This document shows positions 59,914 through 64,000 of a stretch of DNA of 64,000 bases, piece after piece. The notes under the pieces were generated by a model. It saw only the letters and a list, made by a program, of their open reading frames with translations. It did no database searches and had not been told where the DNA came from. The stretch is from Pseudomonas crudilactis (GTDB lineage Bacteria; Pseudomonadota; Gammaproteobacteria; Pseudomonadales; Pseudomonadaceae): NCBI RefSeq assembly GCF_013433315.1, contig NZ_WXVV01000021.1:62001-126000 (forward strand), written 5' to 3'. Within the stretch, counting starts at the first letter, position 1; every line of letters begins with the position of its first letter. Position numbers and translations under genes: made by a program.

Positions 59914-62900
59914 ATGGCGTTCTTCACCGCAGCCAGCAAAGCCGACTTCCAGCACCAACTGCAAGCGGCACTGGCGCAGCACATCAGTGAACAGGCACTG
60001 CCACAAGTGGCGCTGTTCGCTGAACAATTCTTCGGCATCATTTCCCTGGACGAGCTGACTCAACGTCGCCTCTCCGACCTCGCTGGCTGTACTCTCTCTG
60101 CGTGGCGCCTGCTTGAGCGCTTCGATCACGCGCAACCGCAAGTGCGCGTCTACAACCCCGATTACGAGCGTCATGGCTGGCAGTCGACCCACACCGCGGT
60201 CGAAGTCCTGCACCACGACCTGCCATTTTTGGTCGACTCGGTCCGTACCGAACTGAACCGTCGCGGCTACAGCATCCACACCCTGCAAACCACCGTGCTC
60301 AGCGTGCGTCGTGGCAGCAAGGGCGAGTTGCTGGAAGTCCTGCCGAAAGGCACCCAGGGCGACGACATTCTGCAAGAGTCGTTGATGTACCTGGAAATCG
60401 ACCGCTGCGCCAACGCGGCCGAACTGAATGTGCTGAGCAAAGAGCTGGAACAGGTTCTCGGTGAAGTCCGCGTCGCGGTCGCCGATTTTGAGCCGATGAA
60501 AGCCAAGGTGCAGGAAATCCTCACCAAACTCGACAACAGCGCGTTTGCCGTTGATGCCGACGAAAAGAACGAAATCAAAAGCTTCCTGGAATGGCTGGTG
60601 GGCAACCACTTCACCTTCCTCGGCTACGAAGAATTCTTGGTCACCGATCAGGCCGATGGCGGCCATATCGAGTACGACCAGAACTCCTTCCTCGGCCTGA
60701 CCAAACTGCTGCGCACCGGCCTGACCTACGATGACCTGCGCATCGAAGACTACGCCGTGAGCTACCTGCGCGAACCGACCCTGCTGTCGTTCGCCAAGGC
60801 TGCGCATCCGAGCCGTGTCCACCGTCCGGCTTACCCGGACTACGTGTCGATCCGTGAAATCGACGCTGACGGCAAAGTCATCAAGGAACATCGTTTCATG
60901 GGCCTGTACACCTCGTCGGTGTATGGCGAGAGCGTGCGGGTCATCCCGTTCATCCGCCGCAAGGTCGAAGAAATCGAACACCGCTCTGGCTTCCAGTCCA
61001 AGGCTCACCTGGGCAAGGAACTGGCGCAGGTGCTGGAAGTGCTGCCGCGTGATGACCTGTTCCAGACCCCGGTCGACGAACTGTTCACCACCGTGATGTC
61101 GATCGTGCAGATCCAGGAACGCAACAAGATCCGCGTGTTCCTGCGCAAAGACCCGTACGGTCGTTTCTGCTACTGCCTGGCCTACGTGCCGCGCGACATC
61201 TACTCCACCGAAGTTCGCCAGAAGATCCAGCAAGTGCTGATGGAGCGCCTGAAGGCTTCCGATTGCGAATTCTGGACGTTCTTCTCCGAGTCGGTTCTGG
61301 CCCGCGTGCAGTTGATCCTGCGTGTCGACCCGAAAAACCGTCTCGACATCGACCCGGTGCTGCTGGAAAAAGAAGTCGTGCAAGCCTGCCGCAGCTGGCA
61401 GGACGACTACGCCGCACTGACCGTCGAAAGCTTCGGCGAAGCTCACGGCACCAACGTGCTGGCCGACTTCCCGAAAGGCTTCCCGGCTGGTTACCGCGAG
61501 CGTTTCGCCGCGCATTCGGCCGTGGTCGACATGCAGCACCTGCTGAGCCTCAACGAAAAAAATCCGCTGGTGATGAGCTTCTATCAGCCGCTCGGTCAGG
61601 TTTCCGGCCAGCGCGAGCTGCATTGCAAGCTGTACCACGCCGACACCCCGCTGGCGCTGTCCGACGTCTTGCCGATTCTGGAAAACCTCGGCCTGCGCGT
61701 ACTGGGTGAATTCCCGTACCGTCTGCGTCACACCAATGGCCGCGAGTTCTGGATTCACGACTTCGCGTTCACCGCCGCTGAAGGCCTCGACCTCGACATC
61801 CAGCAACTCAACGACACCCTGCAGGACGCCTTCGTCCACATCGTTCGCGGCGACGCCGAAAACGATGCGTTCAACCGTCTGGTACTGACCGCCGGTCTGC
61901 CGTGGCGCGACGTGGCGCTGCTGCGTGCTTACGCGCGTTACCTGAAGCAGATTCGTCTGGGCTTCGATCTGGGTTACATCGCCAGCACCCTGAACAACCA
62001 CACCGACATCGCTCGCGAGCTGACCCGGTTGTTCAAGACCCGCTTCTATCTGGCGCGCAAACTCAGCGACGACGATCTGGAAGACAAGCAACTGCGTCTG
62101 GAACAAGCGATTCTGACTGCACTGGACGACGTCCAGGTGCTCAACGAAGACCGTATCCTGCGTCGTTACCTCGACCTGATCAAAGCCACCCTGCGGACCA
62201 ACTTCTATCAGACTGATGCCAACGGCCAGAACAAGTCGTACTTCAGCTTCAAGTTCAACCCGCACGCGATCCCTGAACTGCCGAAGCCAGTGCCGAAGTT
62301 CGAAATCTTCGTCTACTCGCCACGCGTTGAAGGCGTGCACCTGCGCTTCGGTAACGTCGCTCGTGGTGGTCTGCGCTGGTCCGACCGTGAAGAAGACTTC
62401 CGTACCGAAGTCCTCGGCCTGGTTAAAGCTCAACAAGTGAAGAACTCGGTCATCGTGCCAGTGGGTGCGAAGGGCGGCTTCCTGCCGCGTCGTCTGCCTC
62501 TGGGCGGCAGCCGTGACGAGATCGCAGCCGAGGGCATCGCCTGCTACCGCATCTTCATTTCCGGTCTGTTGGACATCACCGACAACCTGAAAGACGGCGC
62601 GCTGGTACCGCCATTGAACGTGGTGCGCCACGACGATGACGACCCGTACCTGGTAGTCGCGGCGGACAAGGGCACTGCGACCTTCTCCGACATCGCCAAC
62701 GGCATCGCCATCGACTACGGCTTCTGGCTGGGTGACGCGTTTGCGTCCGGTGGTTCGGCCGGTTACGACCACAAGAAAATGGGCATCACCGCCAAAGGCG
62801 CGTGGGTTGGCGTACAACGCCACTTCCGCGAGCGCGGCATCAATGTTCAGGAAGACAGCATCACTGTTGTCGGCGTCGGCGACATGGCCGGTGACGTGTT

Positions 62901-64000
62901 CGGTAACGGCCTGTTGATGTCCGACAAGCTGCAACTGGTCGCGGCCTTCAACCACATGCACATCTTCATCGACCCGAACCCGAACCCGGCGACCAGCTTC
63001 GTTGAGCGTCAGCGCATGTTCGACCTGCCGCGTTCGGCCTGGACCGACTACGACACCAGCATCATGTCCGAAGGTGGCGGTATCTTCTCGCGCAGCGCGA
63101 AGAGCATCGCGATCTCCCCGCAGATGCAGGAACGCTTCGACATCAAGGCCGACAAACTGACCCCGACCGAACTGCTGAACGCCTTGCTCAAGGCGCCAGT
63201 GGATCTGCTGTGGAACGGCGGTATCGGTACTTACGTCAAGGCCAGCACCGAAAGCCACGCCGATGTCGGCGACAAGGCCAACGATGCACTGCGCGTGAAC
63301 GGCAACGAGCTGCGCTGCAAAGTCGTGGGCGAGGGCGGTAACCTCGGCATGACCCAACTGGGTCGTGTCGAATTTGGTCTGAATGGCGGCGGTTCCAACA
63401 CCGACTTCATCGACAACGCCGGTGGCGTGGACTGCTCCGACCACGAAGTGAACATCAAGATCCTGCTGAACGAAGTGGTTCAGGCCGGTGACATGACCGA
63501 CAAGCAACGCAACCAGTTGCTGGCGAGCATGACCGACGAAGTCGGCAATCTGGTGCTGGGCAACAACTACAAGCAGACTCAGGCTTTGTCCCTGGCGGCG
63601 CGTCGTGCGTATGCGCGCATCGCTGAGTACAAGCGTCTGATGGGCGATCTGGAAGGCCGTGGCAAGCTGGACCGTGCCATCGAGTTCCTGCCGACCGAAG
63701 AGCAACTGGCCGAGCGCATTGCTGAAGGCCACGGTCTGACCCGTCCTGAGCTGTCGGTGCTGATCTCCTACAGCAAGATCGACCTCAAAGAGCAGCTGTT
63801 GGGCTCCCTGGTGCCGGATGACGATTACCTGACCCGCGACATGGAAACGGCGTTCCCGCCGTCTCTGGTCAGCAAGTTCTCCGAAGCCATGCGTCGTCAC
63901 CGTCTGAAGCGCGAGATCGTCAGCACCCAGATCGCCAACGACCTGGTCAACCACATGGGCATCACCTTCGTTCAACGACTCAAAGAGTCGACCGGCATGA
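59914..64000 (+). CDS. gdhB: NAD-dependent glutamate dehydrogenase, large form, truncated by the window edge
   Basis: 1362 codons visible; the family is about 1600 aa, so some 250 residues lie beyond the window. GGAG precedes the ATG. The long N-terminal region contains ACT-like segments; the catalytic domain starts about residue 780 (GNVARGGLRWSDREEDFRTEVLGLVKAQQVKNSVIVPVGAKGGF), with the substrate lysines of glutamate dehydrogenases, followed by the Rossmann region (VVGVGDMAGDVFGNGLLMS). It converts glutamate to 2-oxoglutarate and ammonia with NAD. The strand opposite carries an unbroken frame that is an artefact of codon bias. Confidence 0.96.
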   Translation, partial: MAFFTAASKADFQHQLQAALAQHISEQALPQVALFAEQFFGIISLDELTQRRLSDLAGCTLSAWRLLERFDHAQPQVRVYNPDYERHGWQSTHTAVEVLHHDLPFLVDSVRTELNRRGYSIHTLQTTVLSVRRGSKGELLEVLPKGTQGDDILQESLMYLEIDRCANAAELNVLSKELEQVLGEVRVAVADFEPMKAKVQEILTKLDNSAFAVDADEKNEIKSFLEWLVGNHFTFLGYEEFLVTDQADGGHIEYDQNSFLGLTKLLRTGLTYDDLRIEDYAVSYLREPTLLSFAKAAHPSRVHRPAYPDYVSIREIDADGKVIKEHRFMGLYTSSVYGESVRVIPFIRRKVEEIEHRSGFQSKAHLGKELAQVLEVLPRDDLFQTPVDELFTTVMSIVQIQERNKIRVFLRKDPYGRFCYCLAYVPRDIYSTEVRQKIQQVLMERLKASDCEFWTFFSESVLARVQLILRVDPKNRLDIDPVLLEKEVVQACRSWQDDYAALTVESFGEAHGTNVLADFPKGFPAGYRERFAAHSAVVDMQHLLSLNEKNPLVMSFYQPLGQVSGQRELHCKLYHADTPLALSDVLPILENLGLRVLGEFPYRLRHTNGREFWIHDFAFTAAEGLDLDIQQLNDTLQDAFVHIVRGDAENDAFNRLVLTAGLPWRDVALLRAYARYLKQIRLGFDLGYIASTLNNHTDIARELTRLFKTRFYLARKLSDDDLEDKQLRLEQAILTALDDVQVLNEDRILRRYLDLIKATLRTNFYQTDANGQNKSYFSFKFNPHAIPELPKPVPKFEIFVYSPRVEGVHLRFGNVARGGLRWSDREEDFRTEVLGLVKAQQVKNSVIVPVGAKGGFLPRRLPLGGSRDEIAAEGIACYRIFISGLLDITDNLKDGALVPPLNVVRHDDDDPYLVVAADKGTATFSDIANGIAIDYGFWLGDAFASGGSAGYDHKKMGITAKGAWVGVQRHFRERGINVQEDSITVVGVGDMAGDVFGNGLLMSDKLQLVAAFNHMHIFIDPNPNPATSFVERQRMFDLPRSAWTDYDTSIMSEGGGIFSRSAKSIAISPQMQERFDIKADKLTPTELLNALLKAPVDLLWNGGIGTYVKASTESHADVGDKANDALRVNGNELRCKVVGEGGNLGMTQLGRVEFGLNGGGSNTDFIDNAGGVDCSDHEVNIKILLNEVVQAGDMTDKQRNQLLASMTDEVGNLVLGNNYKQTQALSLAARRAYARIAEYKRLMGDLEGRGKLDRAIEFLPTEEQLAERIAEGHGLTRPELSVLISYSKIDLKEQLLGSLVPDDDYLTRDMETAFPPSLVSKFSEAMRRHRLKREIVSTQIANDLVNHMGITFVQRLKESTGM

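Noticed and set aside
59896..63975. Unbroken 1359-codon frame on the strand opposite gdhB
   Set aside because: It mirrors the codon structure of gdhB, an effect of high third-position GC; the product has no recognisable domain and the real gene on the plus strand is certain.

Overview
The window reads as a chromosomal segment of a Pseudomonas from the fluorescens group. The support is high-GC coding DNA, typical Pseudomonas gene neighbourhoods (the sbcDC pair, a MoxR/Bat-type operon, the very large NAD-dependent glutamate dehydrogenase, the coupled ParD-like/map pair) and two REP families (GTGGGAGCGAGC... and GTAGGAGCTGCCGAAGG...) scattered between genes. I see no prophage, transposase, CRISPR array, rRNA or tRNA. 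All names come from reading the sequence, not from a database search.

Layout. 1-5.3 kb: a lipoprotein running off the left edge, an exported protein made of thirteen 13-residue repeats, a reverse-transsulfuration pair (cystathionine beta-synthase and gamma-lyase) and a GNAT acetyltransferase. 5.2-8.3 kb: a BtuFCD-like ABC importer behind a cobalamin riboswitch. 8.4-9.7 kb: a short Ppx/GppA phosphatase with its own Pho box, back to back with a second, perfect Pho box that points at a roughly 50-nt transcription unit ending in a strong terminator (candidate PhoB-dependent small RNA). 9.6-17.5 kb: a phosphonate island (phnD-phnC-phnE, an iron-type alcohol dehydrogenase resembling phosphonoacetaldehyde/hydroxyethylphosphonate dehydrogenases, an OPA-like MFS porter, two LysR regulators, phnX) with no phnW transaminase. 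17.5-18.6 kb: the ParD-like antitoxin gene translationally coupled to a methionine aminopeptidase, with an operator-like inverted repeat over its promoter.

18.8-30.2 kb: a catabolic island of unknown substrate. It has a PotABCD-type importer, a RibB-type riboflavin enzyme divergent from a DUF1330 gene, and a seven-gene operon (AA_synth protein, alpha/beta hydrolase, aldehyde dehydrogenase, flavin reductase, carboxymuconolactone-decarboxylase-like protein, FCD-type GntR regulator, NUDIX hydrolase). The three promoter regions share a nearly identical 16-bp motif, TGGTATACCATAATAC, so they look like one GntR regulon. This is the best candidate for an undescribed system.

30.5-34.0 kb: a YCF48-like periplasmic protein coupled to an RND/MMPL exporter. 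34.2-41.2 kb: a non-phosphorylative pentonate/sugar-acid pathway (GntR, IlvD/Edd dehydratase, MFS porter, AraD1-like dehydratase, 2-oxoglutarate semialdehyde dehydrogenase) with two FadR-type operators in the divergent promoter. 41.3-44.5 kb: small conserved proteins, a secreted lactonase-fold protein and a glutathione S-transferase coupled to sbcC. 44.5-49.4 kb: sbcD-sbcC. 49.7 kb: an AT-rich orphan gene. 50.3-57.1 kb: a six-gene moxR-DUF58-DUF4381-batA-batB/C-batD operon whose genes overlap or nearly touch. 57.4-59.4 kb: two conserved unknowns, one with zinc-ribbon motifs. 59.9 kb to the right edge: gdhB, truncated by the window end.

Repeats: seven inverted REP doublets of one family, three of another (one with a third palindrome nested inside), and three copies of a 175-207 bp element with inverted ends.
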